Positions 9,188 to 18,539 are shown, numbered from the stretch's first letter. The stretch is DNA of 64,000 nt from Acidimicrobiia bacterium (GCA_009840735.1 VXNF01000058.1:82531-146530), one strand, 5' to 3'. Program-made: numbers and translations. Notes: generated from the sequence alone by a model not told the origin.

Positions 9188-9400
9188 TCAGCTGGTGGGT
9201 GCCAAGTCCCCGTGGTCGCCCCAACGCTCCCAGCAGGAGTGGTGCCAGTGCCGGCGCAGGTCGGGGGCTTCGGTGGGAACCACCACGAGGTGGCCCACAG
9301 CGGCCGGGATGGCGCTGTTGCAGCCCCCGCAGACGTAGCCCTTGGTGGCCTGGTACGGCTGGATGCGCCGCACCTCCAGCATCTCCGGTGGCACCCTCAT
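9188..9400 (-). CDS. Conserved small zinc-binding protein (unknown function)
   Basis: A 70-aa basic protein with CGGC (a CxxC pair), then GHLVVVP, then an HWH followed by CW, so probably one zinc site made from Cys and His. The pattern RRIQPYQATKGYVCGGC followed by DLRRHWH recurs in many actinobacteria, often annotated vaguely as ATP/GTP-binding protein. ATG start at 9400 overlaps the stop of an upstream 36-codon membrane protein gene (ATGA). A start six codons in (MLEVRR) is possible. Function unknown. Confidence 0.7.
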   Translation of the reverse strand: MRVPPEMLEVRRIQPYQATKGYVCGGCNSAIPAAVGHLVVVPTEAPDLRRHWHHSCWERWGDHGDLAPTS

Positions 9401-9507
9401 CCCCACAGCCCCCACACGACCGCCAGGATGCACACGGCGAGGCCCAGACCGACGAACAGGTAGTCGCTCCGGCGTCGCTGCCATCTCCTCGTCGGGTCGA
9501 AGCCCAT
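9397..9507 (-). CDS. Small single-pass membrane protein, 36 aa
   Basis: An ORF reading MGFDPTRRWQRRRSDYLFVG and then a hydrophobic stretch (LGLAVCILAVVWGLWG) to the stop. It has an Arg-rich cytoplasmic N-terminus and one membrane helix at about residues 18-35. Its TGA overlaps the ATG of the zinc-binding protein gene in an ATGA arrangement, so the two are probably co-translated. Too short for normal gene calling. Evidence is the positive-inside topology and the exact overlap; function unknown. Confidence 0.6.
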   Translation of the reverse strand: MGFDPTRRWQRRRSDYLFVGLGLAVCILAVVWGLWG

Positions 9508-9639
9508 CCCGCTCCTCGCCTCGCCGGGGGACCAGCGAGCAGGTTAGGGACTCCGCCCGCCGGAGGCGACAGCCGCTGCGCGGCGACGGCCGGCACGCAG
9601 GCACCTCGCCCGCCACGGGTGCCCCCTAGCCGCAACCTC

Positions 9640-9720
9640 AAGCCTCATGTTGTGCAATTTCAGATTATTGATGATATAACGAGATCACTCGGAGTGCAGT
9701 CATTGCTACTCCCTCTTGCA
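9640..9720. promoter_or_regulatory. A/T-rich intergenic promoter region before comM
   Basis: This stretch is much poorer in G+C than its surroundings and lies between the minus-strand small gene pair and comM. It contains the -10-like TATAAC (around 9678). It may serve comM, the minus-strand pair, or both. No gene is seen between 9508 and 9784. Confidence 0.35.
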
Positions 9721-9784
9721 TCGACGGATTGGCGCGCCGACGTGGCCGCCGAGGGTGAGTCCCGGCACGAGGAGGGAGGCAGCA

Positions 9785-11314
9785 ATGACGGCCAGGATTT
9801 CGTCAGCGGTTCTGCAAGGGGTCATCGGGCAGGCCGTGAGCGTGGAAGTTCATTCCTCCAAGGGGCTGCCCGCGTTCGCCATCGTGGGTCTGCCCGACGC
9901 CTCCTGCCGGGAGTCGCGCGACCGGGTCCGCGCCGCGGTCCTGTCGAGCGGCTTCAAATGGCCCGACGGGCGGGTCACCGTGAATCTGGCACCAGGGGGC
10001 CTGCGCAAGGAGGGAGCGGGGTTGGACCTCGCGATCGCCGTGGCGGTGCTGGTGGCCGAAGAGGTGCTGACCAAGGCGCAGACCGACGGTTTCGCCTTCG
10101 TCGCCGAACTGGGCCTCGACGGGTCGCTGCGGCGGGTCCCCGGCACCCTGAGCCTCGTCGAGGCGGTCCAGGTGCCCCGAGTCGTGGTGGCCGAGGACGC
10201 CTACGCCGAGGCCACCCTCGGCGGCGATCTGGAGGTTCAGTGGGCCCCCAATCTCGCCGAGCTGGTGCGATGCCTCAAGGGTGAGGCTGACTTCGGCCTC
10301 CCGCCGACGGCGCCGCCGGCTGCCGATGCGGACGTGGCCGAGGATCTGCGGGACGTCCGCGGCCAGCCGTTCGGGCGTCGGGCGCTTGAGATCGCCGCCG
10401 CGGGCGGGCATCACCTGCTCATGGTCGGCCCGCCCGGCGCCGGCAAGACCATGCTCGCCCGACGGCTCCCCGGCCTGCTGCCGCCGTTGGACACCGAGGC
10501 GGCCCGAGTCGTCACCCGCATCTACTCCGCCGGCGACTTCGGGGTGCCGACCAGCGCGCTCATCACTCGGCCCCCGTTCCGCGCCCCGCACCACAGTGCC
10601 ACGATGGTGGCCCTCGTCGGCGGCGGATCTCGGACGCTGCGGCCCGGCGAGATCAGCGCCGCCCACGGCGGCGTGCTGTTCCTCGACGAGTTGGGTGAGT
10701 TCTCCCCAGTGGTGCTCGACGCTCTGCGCCAGCCGTTGGAGGAGGGTGTGATCCGGGTCAGCCGGGCAGCCGGCTCGATCAGCTTCCCGGCTGAGTTCGT
10801 GTTGGTGGGATCCATGAATCCTTGCCCCTGCGGCAACGCCGGCGGTCCGGGCCACTGTCGCTGCAGCGACGCGGCGCGCGTCCGCTACGCCCGGCGCCTC
10901 TCGGGGCCTCTGCTGGACCGCTTCGACATGCGGCTGTTCGTGCAGCGCCCTTCGGCCGACGAGCTGTTCCGGGGCGCACCGGGGGAGTCCTCTGCGGCGG
11001 TGCGCAAGCGGGTGCTGGCGGCGCGCCGACGGGCGGCGCGCCGCGGCGTGCGCTACAACAGCATGCTCGGCTCGCGGGCGCTGGAGCGGGAGGCGCCGCT
11101 CAGCCTCGAGGCCGCCGCGCTGGCCGAGCGGGCCGTGGCCTCCGGTGAGCTGAGCGCCAGGGGCCTGCAGCGCATCCGCTGCGTGGGGTTGACGATCGCC
11201 GATCTGGGGGGCCGGCGACCACCCTTGCGGGGCGCCGACGTCGCTCTGGCGCTGCAGCTGCGCAACAACCCCGTGCCTTTGGACCGCTCGTACGCGGGCA
11301 GCCATGTCGCCTGA
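9785..11314 (+). CDS. comM: YifB/ComM family Mg-chelatase-like AAA+ ATPase
   Basis: A 509-aa protein with the N-terminal ChlI-like domain (SKGLPAFAIVGLPD), an AAA+ core with Walker A GPPGAGKT near residue 216, the Walker B region FLDELGEF and the Cys cluster NPCPCGNAGGPGHCRC. ComM is a helicase promoting branch migration during natural transformation in studied species. The ATG at 9785 follows an AGGAGG box; the frame opens further upstream to 9716 without family similarity. Overlaps dprA by 11 nt. Confidence 0.92.
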   Translation: MTARISSAVLQGVIGQAVSVEVHSSKGLPAFAIVGLPDASCRESRDRVRAAVLSSGFKWPDGRVTVNLAPGGLRKEGAGLDLAIAVAVLVAEEVLTKAQTDGFAFVAELGLDGSLRRVPGTLSLVEAVQVPRVVVAEDAYAEATLGGDLEVQWAPNLAELVRCLKGEADFGLPPTAPPAADADVAEDLRDVRGQPFGRRALEIAAAGGHHLLMVGPPGAGKTMLARRLPGLLPPLDTEAARVVTRIYSAGDFGVPTSALITRPPFRAPHHSATMVALVGGGSRTLRPGEISAAHGGVLFLDELGEFSPVVLDALRQPLEEGVIRVSRAAGSISFPAEFVLVGSMNPCPCGNAGGPGHCRCSDAARVRYARRLSGPLLDRFDMRLFVQRPSADELFRGAPGESSAAVRKRVLAARRRAARRGVRYNSMLGSRALEREAPLSLEAAALAERAVASGELSARGLQRIRCVGLTIADLGGRRPPLRGADVALALQLRNNPVPLDRSYAGSHVA

Positions 11315-12584
11315 GCCGTTGTCGCCTCCCGGCGCTGCCGCTGCCGTCCCCGAGCGGCCCGCCAGTGAGTCCGCGTCCGCCGCCGCGGCAGACGCCGGCG
11401 GCGAGGTGGCCTATCTGGCTGCGCTGTCGAGTCTGGCCGGGATGGGTCCGGCGCGCCTCGAGCGGCTGCTGGCGCGCTGGGCGCCGAAGGAGGCCTGGCG
11501 CGCCCTGGCCTCTGGACGGCTCGCCGAGGCTGCCGCCGCGGCGCGGGTCGGCGAGAAAGTCGCCCGCCGCTGGATCAGCGACGCCGCTCGGGCCGACCCC
11601 GCCGAGATCTATCTGCGACACACCCGTGCGGGGGTGACGCTGCGGCGGCGCGGCACCGCCGCCTACCCCGAACGTCTCATCGGGGATCCCGAACCGCCGG
11701 CGGTGCTGTTCAGTCAAGGTCCGGTGGAGCTCTTGGAGCGTCCGACGGTCACCATCGTCGGAACCCGCCGATGCACCCGCTACGGCGCGGATGTGGCGTT
11801 CGATCTCGGCAAAGCCGCTGCGGCCAACGGGGTCACGGTGATCTCCGGGCTGGCGATCGGCATCGACGCGGCCGCCCACGCCGGCGCTCTCGCCGCCGAC
11901 GGCGCGCCGCCGGTGGGCGTGGTGGGCAGCGGGTTGGACCGCATTTATCCGCGCGAGAACGCCGTGCTGTGGAAGATCGTGGCCCAGCGCGGGCTGCTGC
12001 TCGCCGAGGCGCCGCTCGGGGCGCCGCCGGAGCGCTGGCGATTCCCGGCCCGCAACAGGATCATGGCGGCACTGAGCGACGCCTGCGTGGTAGTGGAGTC
12101 ACACGAGGACGGCGGCGCCATCGGCACGGCCACCGAGGCGGCGCAGCGGGACCGCACGGTGGCGGCGGTTCCGGGCCCCATCCGCAGCCCCGCCTCGGCC
12201 GGATCGAACCGGCTGATCGCCGAAGGCGCCGGCGTGCTCTGCGACGTTGAGGACCTGCTTGTTCTGCTCGACATCTCCCGCACCAAGCTGCCCTCGCCCA
12301 CGGCCGCCGCCGAGGCGGACGGGGACGCCCCGGTCGACGACGCCCCGGTTGACGACGCCCCGGTTGACGACGCCACGGTCGACGACGCCACGGCGCGCGC
12401 CATCCTGGGCGCCTTCGACTGGATGCCCGCCACGATGGAGATGCTGGCCGCGCGGACCGGTCTCGAGCTGGGGGAGTTGGCGTGGCACCTCGAGGGCCTC
12501 AGCGCCTCGGGCCACCTAGCGCGGCGCGGACTGTGGTACGAGCGACGCGGCGGCGCAACGGCGCCGACCGGCTCTCGGGGATGA
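11304..12584 (+). CDS. dprA: DNA-processing protein DprA
   Basis: Loads RecA on incoming single-stranded DNA. It is 426 aa with an N-terminal helix-hairpin-helix/SAM-like part, the Rossmann-like domain (VGTRRCTRYG, SGLAIGIDAAAH, GSGLDRIYP, RNRIMAALSD, PGPI) and a C-terminal winged helix (from about residue 365). Between the last two is a linker built from DAPVD/DATVD pentapeptides encoded by a 15-bp tandem repeat. Translationally overlaps comM. Confidence 0.92.
   Translation: MSPEPLSPPGAAAAVPERPASESASAAAADAGGEVAYLAALSSLAGMGPARLERLLARWAPKEAWRALASGRLAEAAAAARVGEKVARRWISDAARADPAEIYLRHTRAGVTLRRRGTAAYPERLIGDPEPPAVLFSQGPVELLERPTVTIVGTRRCTRYGADVAFDLGKAAAANGVTVISGLAIGIDAAAHAGALAADGAPPVGVVGSGLDRIYPRENAVLWKIVAQRGLLLAEAPLGAPPERWRFPARNRIMAALSDACVVVESHEDGGAIGTATEAAQRDRTVAAVPGPIRSPASAGSNRLIAEGAGVLCDVEDLLVLLDISRTKLPSPTAAAEADGDAPVDDAPVDDAPVDDATVDDATARAILGAFDWMPATMEMLAARTGLELGELAWHLEGLSASGHLARRGLWYERRGGATAPTGSRG
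12324..12392 (+). repeat. 15-bp tandem repeat inside dprA
   Basis: Between four and five copies of GACGCCCCGGTTGAC (with C/T and C/A variants) encode DAPVD, DAPVD, DAPVD, DATVD and a partial DAT. They lengthen the acidic linker between the Rossmann and winged-helix domains of DprA. Because the unit is a multiple of 3, copy-number change would keep frame. Confidence 0.85.
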
Positions 12585-12635
12585 GGCGAACGCCCCGCCG
12601 CCGGCGCGGTTCCCGGGCGCCGCTAGCCCGGTTGG

Positions 12636-12641
12636 TAGCCT
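12636..12641 (+). promoter_or_regulatory. -10 box of xerC, likely leaderless
   Basis: TAGCCT ends 6 nt before the xerC ATG and no Shine-Dalgarno sequence is present. Same spacing as at moaA and plsY. Confidence 0.45.
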
Positions 12642-12647
12642 CGCGGC

Positions 12648-13553
12648 ATGGCGTGGGCGTCCGATGCGTTCTTGGCCTCGCTGCTGCGCCTCGCTCCCTC
12701 CTCGGTGGCCGTGTATCGGCGCGACCTGCAAGCCTTCGTGGACTGGGCCGCCGAGCAGGCGCTGGAGGGACCGGCGACGGTCACGCGCAAGGACCTGCGC
12801 CGCTACCTGGCCGCCCTGACTCGCCAGGGCTACGCGGCGCGCACTGTGGCGCGCAAGGCCTCGGTGCTGCGCCGCTACTTCGGTTGGTCCACCGAGACGG
12901 GTCGGTGCCGGAGCGATCCCTGCGTGGGGCTGTCGGTGCCGGCGGGGGCGGCCCGGCTGCCCGACGTACTTTCGGAGCGTTCGGTCGCCTCGCTGCTGGC
13001 CGGCCGGAGCGCGGCAGCCTCCGGGGACTGTCCGCTCAGGCGGCTGCGCGACGACGCGGTCTTGGAGCTGCTCTACGGCAGCGGTCTGCGCGTGGCCGAA
13101 CTGTGTTCGCTGCGCCCGGCGGACCTCGACCTCCAGCGCTCGAGGGTCCAGGTCACCGGCAAGGGCGGCAAGCAGAGGCTGCTGCCGCTCTCGGCGCCCG
13201 CGGTGCGCGCCGTGCAGCGGTACCGGCAGGCGCAGGCCGCCGCCGCAGGGGCCGGGGAGGCGGCCGACCCGCTGGCGGTAACCGCCGAGGACGGACCGCT
13301 GTTCCGGAACCTGCGGGGCCGGCCGCTGGGTCCCCGCGACGTGCGGCGCATCATGGATCGCCGAGCCCCCGAGCCGACCCACCCCCACGCCCTTCGGCAC
13401 ACCTTCGCCACCCATCTCCTCGACGGCGGCGCCGACCTCCGGTCGGTGCAGGAGCTGCTCGGCCACGAGAGCCTCGGCACCACTCAGGTGTACACCCACG
13501 TCAGCCGCCGCCGGCTCCGCGCGGTGATCGAGGAGGCCCACCCGCGCGGCTGA
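12648..13553 (+). CDS. xerC: Tyrosine recombinase XerC
   Basis: A 301-aa site-specific recombinase that resolves chromosome dimers at dif. The N-terminal SAM-like DNA-binding domain begins FLASLLRLAPSSVAVYRRDL. Catalytic residues are visible: Arg148 (SGLRVAEL), Lys in GKGGKQR (172/175), the HxxR box HALRHTFATH, His in LLGHESLG and Tyr in TQVYTHVS. Backbone position (after comM-dprA and just before the M23-like gene and rpsB) and length favour the housekeeping XerC rather than a phage integrase. Confidence 0.88.
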   Translation: MAWASDAFLASLLRLAPSSVAVYRRDLQAFVDWAAEQALEGPATVTRKDLRRYLAALTRQGYAARTVARKASVLRRYFGWSTETGRCRSDPCVGLSVPAGAARLPDVLSERSVASLLAGRSAAASGDCPLRRLRDDAVLELLYGSGLRVAELCSLRPADLDLQRSRVQVTGKGGKQRLLPLSAPAVRAVQRYRQAQAAAAGAGEAADPLAVTAEDGPLFRNLRGRPLGPRDVRRIMDRRAPEPTHPHALRHTFATHLLDGGADLRSVQELLGHESLGTTQVYTHVSRRRLRAVIEEAHPRG

Positions 13554-14131
13554 GGTGGCGGGCGCTGGCCGCCTCAGCGGCCCTCGGCGCGGCGCTGGGG
13601 CAGCTCGTCATGGCCGCACCGGCCAGCGCCCAGACCGCGGCGGCGCCGGCACCTGTCCCCGTCGTGTACTACCAGGCGCCCACCGACGGGATCGTCGTCG
13701 ATCCCTTCAGGCCGCCGGCGCACCCAGGCGCTCCCGGCAACCGGGGTCTGGAGTACGCCACCCGCGCTGGCAGCGACGTGCGGGCGGCTGCGGCGGGCGT
13801 GGTGAGCTTCGCCGGCCGGGTCGCCGACGGCCTGCACGTGACCGTCGCCCACGCCGACGGCGTGCGTACCAGCTACTCCTTCCTGGCCAGCGTCGCGGTC
13901 GATGCCACCCAGCGGGTCGAGGCGGGTCAGGTCGTCGGCACCTCCGGCGGGTCGTTCCATTTCGGGGCGCGCATCGGCAAGGCCTACGTGGATCCGGCTG
14001 TCCTGCTGGGTGACCTCGCGCCGGTCCGGCTCGTTCCGCTGAGGGGCCGGTGGGTGCCCCGACGGCTCGGATCGGTCGGCGCGCCGGTGCCGCGGCCCGG
14101 CTGGGCGTTGCGCTCGGCGCCGCGCCGGTAG
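13550..14131 (+). CDS. Secreted M23-like protein, catalytic site degenerate
   Basis: An exported protein of about 193 aa with a clear signal peptide (RWR, then a hydrophobic run ending MAAPASAQ) followed by an M23/lysostaphin-like beta domain. The zinc ligands of active M23 peptidases are missing: the usual HxGxD reads NRGLEYA, and the usual HxH reads SFHFG. It may be a non-catalytic amidase activator or wall-binding protein, as for EnvC/NlpD-like proteins. No ATG, GTG or TTG lies upstream of the signal peptide in this frame. CTG at 13550 overlaps the xerC stop in CTGA form and is my proposed start; AGGAGG lies 13 nt upstream. Confidence 0.65.
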   Translation: MRWRALAASAALGAALGQLVMAAPASAQTAAAPAPVPVVYYQAPTDGIVVDPFRPPAHPGAPGNRGLEYATRAGSDVRAAAAGVVSFAGRVADGLHVTVAHADGVRTSYSFLASVAVDATQRVEAGQVVGTSGGSFHFGARIGKAYVDPAVLLGDLAPVRLVPLRGRWVPRRLGSVGAPVPRPGWALRSAPRR

Positions 14132-14245
14132 ACTCCCCGGCGGCCCTCGGGCCATCCGTATCCGACGATTCCCCGTCCGCGCGCTCCCACGGTCGCCTCA
14201 GCGGTGCATGGCGCGGGCTGTGACCCAACCGATGGGAAGGAGACC

Positions 14246-15241
14246 ATGGCACCAGTCGTGACCATGAGCCAGCTCGTGGAGGCAGGCGTCCACTTCGGGC
14301 ACCAGACCCGCCGCTGGAACCCGAAGATGAAGCGGTTCATCCACGGCGACATCGCCGGCATCTACATCATCGACCTGAAGCAGACGCTGGTCTGCATCGA
14401 GGCCGCCTACTCCTTCGTGCGCGACATGGTCGCCGGCGGGGGGACGCTCCTGTTCGTCGGCACCAAGAAGCAGATCCAGCCCAGCGTCGAGACGCACGCC
14501 AAGCGCTGCGGGATGCCCTTCGTCAACCAGCGGTGGCTGGGCGGCACGCTGACGAACATCCAGACGATCTTCAAGCGCGTACACAAGATGCAGGAGTACC
14601 AGCGGCTTCGAGACAGCGGCGGATTCGAGGCGATGCCCAAGAAGGAGGCCCTCAGCTTGCAGCGCGAGCTCGCCAAACTGGAGCGCAACCTGGGCGGCAT
14701 AGGTCAGATGGAGACGCCTCCGGAGGCCGTGTTCGTGCTGGACACCAAGGCCGAGCACATCGCCGTCAGTGAGGCCAACAAACTGGGTATCCCGCTCATC
14801 GCCGTCGTGGACACGAACTGCGACCCCGACGTGGTGACCTACGTGATCCCCGGTAACGACGACACTATCCGTGCCGGCGAGCTCATGTGCCGCATTATGA
14901 GCGATGCCGTCGGCGAGGGCCGGCGGCTGGCCGAGTTGCGCGGCAACGTCGCGCCGACCCCCCAGCGCACCGCCGAGGAGGAGGCAGAGGTGGCTCGCCG
15001 GCAGGCGGAGGCCGCCGCCGAGGCAGCTGCCGACATGCGCCAGCGGGAGGCCAGAGTGGCGCGCCGGCTCGAGGAGTCCGCCGAGGACGAGACGCAGCAG
15101 CCCGCCGACGACGGCCAACACACTGCCGCGGCGCCCGACGCTCCAGGCGGCGCCCCGGCGGCTGGGGCGGAACGGTCCGATGAGGCGCCGGGCTCGGAGG
15201 AGACTTCCGGTGCCCCCGCAGACGAAGCGAGGCAAGGCTGA
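14246..15241 (+). CDS. rpsB: 30S ribosomal protein S2
   Basis: 331 aa. The S2 core begins [20 protein letters not shown] and continues through [19 protein letters not shown] and VVDTNCDPD. After about residue 245 there is an 80-90 residue Ala/Glu/Arg-rich tail predicted to be helical or disordered, longer than in E. coli but common in actinobacteria. An AAGGAG box precedes the ATG at 14246; the frame is open to 14204 without S2 similarity. Its TGA shares one base with the tsf ATG. Confidence 0.96.
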   Translation: MAPVVTMSQLVEAGVHFGHQTRRWNPKMKRFIHGDIAGIYIIDLKQTLVCIEAAYSFVRDMVAGGGTLLFVGTKKQIQPSVETHAKRCGMPFVNQRWLGGTLTNIQTIFKRVHKMQEYQRLRDSGGFEAMPKKEALSLQRELAKLERNLGGIGQMETPPEAVFVLDTKAEHIAVSEANKLGIPLIAVVDTNCDPDVVTYVIPGNDDTIRAGELMCRIMSDAVGEGRRLAELRGNVAPTPQRTAEEEAEVARRQAEAAAEAAADMRQREARVARRLEESAEDETQQPADDGQHTAAAPDAPGGAPAAGAERSDEAPGSEETSGAPADEARQG

Positions 15242-16029
15242 TGGTGCAGGTATCGGCGCGGGAAGTCAAGGCGCTCCGTGACTCCACGGGCGCGGGCATG
15301 ATGGACGCCAAACGCGCCCTCATCGAGGCCGCGGGAGACCCCGTTGAAGCGGCGGAGATCCTCAAGCAGCGGGGCCTCGCCAAGGCCGCGGCGCGCGCCG
15401 ACCGGACCGCCGCCGAAGGGGCGATCGCCGTGGCGGTGGGCGAAGGCATAGCCTCGCTGGTGCATCTGCGCGCCGAGACCGACTTCTCCGCCAAGGCCGC
15501 CGACTTCCTGTCCTGCGTCTCGGAGATCGCCGAGGCGGTGCGCGACGACGGCGCCGCGGCCGCCGAGCGGTTCGCCGCCCGAATCGATGAGCTGCGGCTG
15601 GCCAAGAAGGAGAACATCTCGCTGGGGACGGCGCTGCAGGTACGCGCCGGCGAAGGCAACCGGCTCGACGCCTACCTCCACCGCCAGGACGGCCGCGGGG
15701 TCAACGGTGTGATCGTGGAGGGCAGCGACGTGGATCCCGACGTGCTCCATCAAGTCGCGCTGCACGTGGCGTTCGCCAAGCCCCGCTATCTCAGCCGCGA
15801 TGAGGTGCCCGAGGCGGACGTGGAACGCGAGCGCGCCTCACTGACCGAGATCACCAAGGCCGAGGGACGCCCGGAGGCGGCCTGGGACAAGATCGTGCAG
15901 GGACGTCTCACCGGCTGGTTCCGAGAGAGCGTGCTGCTGGAGCAGGGCCTTCACGGCGACAAGGTCTCGGTGGCGAAGAGCGTCGGCAACGGCAGGATCG
16001 TGCGCTTCGAGCAGGCCTACCTCGGTTAG
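15241..16029 (+). CDS. tsf: Elongation factor Ts
   Basis: 262 aa; nucleotide-exchange factor for EF-Tu. The N-terminal UBA-like segment ([19 protein letters not shown]) and [19 protein letters not shown] are diagnostic. Overlaps rpsB by one base (TGATG), giving the conserved rpsB-tsf pair. Confidence 0.95.
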   Translation: MVQVSAREVKALRDSTGAGMMDAKRALIEAAGDPVEAAEILKQRGLAKAAARADRTAAEGAIAVAVGEGIASLVHLRAETDFSAKAADFLSCVSEIAEAVRDDGAAAAERFAARIDELRLAKKENISLGTALQVRAGEGNRLDAYLHRQDGRGVNGVIVEGSDVDPDVLHQVALHVAFAKPRYLSRDEVPEADVERERASLTEITKAEGRPEAAWDKIVQGRLTGWFRESVLLEQGLHGDKVSVAKSVGNGRIVRFEQAYLG

Positions 16030-16031
16030 CG

Positions 16032-16748
16032 ATGCCCCGCTGGAGCCGCGTCCTGCTCAAGGTCTCCGGCGAGGCGTTCGCCGGATCGGCCGGCTACGGC
16101 ATCGACGCCGAGACCGTCAACACCATCGCCGCCGAGATCGCCTCGGTGCGAGACCAGACCACCGTCGAGATGGCGGTGGTCGTGGGCGGCGGCAACATCT
16201 GGCGCGGCGAGCAGCACGGCGGCGCCGGCATGGACCGGGCCCAAGCCGACTACATGGGCATGCTGGCCACGCTCATCAACGCCCTCGCCCTGCAGGACGC
16301 CCTGGAGCGTCTCGATCAGCCCACCCGGGTGCAGACCGCCATCGGCATGGCGCAGGTGGCCGAGCCCTACATCCGCCGTCGGGCCATCCGCCACCTCGAG
16401 AAGGGCCGTGTCGTGATCTTCGGCGCGGGGACCGGCAACCCGTTCTTCACCACCGACACGGCGGCCGCCCTGCGGGCAGTCGAAGTTGAGGCGGAGGCGC
16501 TGCTGAAGGGCACCCACTCCGGCACCGACGGCATCTACACGGCCGACCCGCGCACCAACCCCGATGCCGTCAAGCTCGACCGGATTACCTACATCGACCT
16601 CGTCAGCGGGGGCATCCGCGCCATGGACGCCACCGCCGCCACCCTGTGCATGGAGAACAAACTGCCGATCGTGATGTTCGACCTCATGCAGGCGGGCAAC
16701 GTACTGTCCATCATCGAGGGTCGCCCGATAGGTACCATCGTGGCCTGA
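16032..16748 (+). CDS. pyrH: Uridylate kinase
   Basis: 238-aa amino-acid-kinase-fold enzyme phosphorylating UMP to [47 protein letters not shown] and [12 protein letters not shown] are PyrH signatures. It starts 2 nt after tsf. Confidence 0.95.
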   Translation: MPRWSRVLLKVSGEAFAGSAGYGIDAETVNTIAAEIASVRDQTTVEMAVVVGGGNIWRGEQHGGAGMDRAQADYMGMLATLINALALQDALERLDQPTRVQTAIGMAQVAEPYIRRRAIRHLEKGRVVIFGAGTGNPFFTTDTAAALRAVEVEAEALLKGTHSGTDGIYTADPRTNPDAVKLDRITYIDLVSGGIRAMDATAATLCMENKLPIVMFDLMQAGNVLSIIEGRPIGTIVA

Positions 16749-16781
16749 GGGACCCCAGATGCACGTCGGGGCGAGTGCCGC

Positions 16782-17351
16782 ATGAGTGAAGAGCTGATCG
16801 AGATCGTGGTCTCCGAGGCGCGCGACAACATGGAGCGGGCCGTGGCGCACGCTCGCAGGGAGTTCAGCGGCGTGCGGACCGGACGAGCCTCCCCGGCGCT
16901 CGTGGAGCGGCTGACGGTCAATTACCACGGAGCCGAGGTGAGCCTCCAGCAGATTGCTGGGTTCAGCGTCCCCGACGTCCAGATGCTCGTGATCTCGCCG
17001 TACGACAAGCGCTCCATCGAGGCGATCCAGAAGGCGATCCAGCGCGCCGACCTGGGGTTCAACCCCAGCACCGACGGCTCGGTGGTGCGGCTGCACTTCC
17101 CGCCGCTGACCGAGGAGCGCCGCCGCGAGCTGGTGCGGCTAGTGAGGGGCATGGCGGAGTCGGGTCGCGTGGCGGTGCGCAGCTCACGCCGCGCGGCGCG
17201 CCAAGACCTCGACGCCCTCAAGCGGGACGGGGACATCTCCGAGGACGACAACAGGCGCGGGCAGCGTCGCCTCGACGAGCTGACCCACGAACACGAAGAG
17301 GCGATCGGAACGGCCCTTGAGGCCAAAGAAACCGAACTGATGAAGGTCTGA
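16782..17351 (+). CDS. frr: Ribosome recycling factor
   Basis: 189 aa; with EF-G it splits post-termination ribosomes. VRTGRASPALVERLTVNYHG, the MLVISPYDKRSIEAI segment and the C-terminal helix (RRGQRRLDELTHEHEE) match RRF domains I and II. Confidence 0.95.
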   Translation: MSEELIEIVVSEARDNMERAVAHARREFSGVRTGRASPALVERLTVNYHGAEVSLQQIAGFSVPDVQMLVISPYDKRSIEAIQKAIQRADLGFNPSTDGSVVRLHFPPLTEERRRELVRLVRGMAESGRVAVRSSRRAARQDLDALKRDGDISEDDNRRGQRRLDELTHEHEEAIGTALEAKETELMKV

Positions 17352-17366
17352 CAGAGGAGCGCGCCC

Positions 17367-18539
17367 GTGGATCGAGACAACCCTTACGACTCCGACGAAC
17401 CTCAGCAATGGGACGCCGGCGCCGCCGAAGCGCACGAGGGTCAACCCGCAGACGACGACGCCGTCTGGGACCTCGGGTCCGGCGCGGCGCCAGCCGAGGG
17501 GGCCGCCTGGGACACCTTCAGCGAGGGTAGCCCCACCTGGGGCGCCGCCGAGGTGGGCGAGGAAGGCCTCGACGTGGGGTACCTCACCGAACAGCACCCT
17601 CAGGCAGCGGAGGTCGGCGTGACCGACACCGCCGCCGGTGCGCAGTTCTTCGGCGTGGACGATGAGATGTGGCACGGCGAGGCGCAGCCCCCGCCGATCG
17701 GGATGCCCCCGCGTGGGTCGGATCGGCGGCTCGGGCCGGCGATCCTCACCGGCGCAGCACTCTGCGCCGTGGCGGTCGTGTGCTTCTGGGTGAGCCCGAT
17801 CCTCACCCTCGTGCTGCTCTGCGTGCTGATGGTGCTGGCGGCAGGCGAATTCTTCGGCGCGTTGCGCCAGGTCGGCTACCAGCCGGCCACCCTCGTGGGG
17901 CTAATGGCCGCGGTGGGACTGCCGGTGGCGGTGTACTGGCGCGGCGCCGAGGCCTATCCGCTGGCCCTCGGACTGGTGGTGATGGCCGCACTCTGCTGGC
18001 ACCTCGTCGGCGCCACCACCGAAAGGCCGGTGCCGAACGTCGCCGTGACGCTCTTCGGCGTGGGGTACGTGGCCTTGCTGGGAAGCTTCGGCGCTCTCAT
18101 GCTCAGCTACGACAAGGGCACGGGGCTGCTGTTCGGCGCGGTTGTGGGCACCGTCGGCTACGACGTGGGGGCCTGGGCAGTGGGGCGGCTGTTCGGACGG
18201 ACCCGGCTGGCGGCGGCGAGCCCCAACAAGACCGTGGAAGGCCTCATCGGCGGCGTGGTGCTCGCCATCGTGGCCTGCGCGGTGATCCTGGGAGTGGGAC
18301 GGATCGATCCTTGGGGCGACAACCCCGGATCGGTGTCGCACGCCATCGTGTTGGGCGTGGTGGTGGCGGTGGCGGCCACGCTGGGCGACCTGGCGGAGTC
18401 GATGATCAAGCGCGACCTCGACATCAAGGACATGGGCAACGTGCTGCCGGGCCACGGGGGCGTGCTGGACCGCTTCGACGGGCTGCTCTTCGCCATGCCC
18501 TCGACCTGGGGGCTGGCGCTGCTGATCGACCTCGTCTAG
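17367..18539 (+). CDS. cdsA: Phosphatidate cytidylyltransferase
   Basis: 390 aa; makes CDP-diacylglycerol from phosphatidic acid and CTP at the membrane. The C-terminal CDS signature SMIKRDLDIKDM with GHGGVLDRFD is complete. Roughly the first 120 residues are a hydrophilic acidic, Ala/Gly-rich N-terminal extension, followed by about eight membrane helices. GTG start after a GAGGAG box. CdsA enzymes without the extension are about 270 aa. Confidence 0.93.
   Translation: MDRDNPYDSDEPQQWDAGAAEAHEGQPADDDAVWDLGSGAAPAEGAAWDTFSEGSPTWGAAEVGEEGLDVGYLTEQHPQAAEVGVTDTAAGAQFFGVDDEMWHGEAQPPPIGMPPRGSDRRLGPAILTGAALCAVAVVCFWVSPILTLVLLCVLMVLAAGEFFGALRQVGYQPATLVGLMAAVGLPVAVYWRGAEAYPLALGLVVMAALCWHLVGATTERPVPNVAVTLFGVGYVALLGSFGALMLSYDKGTGLLFGAVVGTVGYDVGAWAVGRLFGRTRLAAASPNKTVEGLIGGVVLAIVACAVILGVGRIDPWGDNPGSVSHAIVLGVVVAVAATLGDLAESMIKRDLDIKDMGNVLPGHGGVLDRFDGLLFAMPSTWGLALLIDLV

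Noticed and set aside
8563-10284. 573-codon plus-strand frame across comF and comM
   Set aside because: Out of frame with both genes, Arg/Pro/Gly-rich, and covers an A/T-rich promoter region.
12482-13549. Upstream extension of the M23-like protein frame through xerC
   Set aside because: Reads as Arg/Gly-rich antigenic-looking sequence overlapping xerC; the signal peptide begins only at about 13553.
13555-14013. GTG-started frame just after the xerC stop
   Set aside because: It looks like the natural start for the next gene, but it is in a different frame from the signal peptide and M23 domain and encodes only Arg/Gly-rich sequence.
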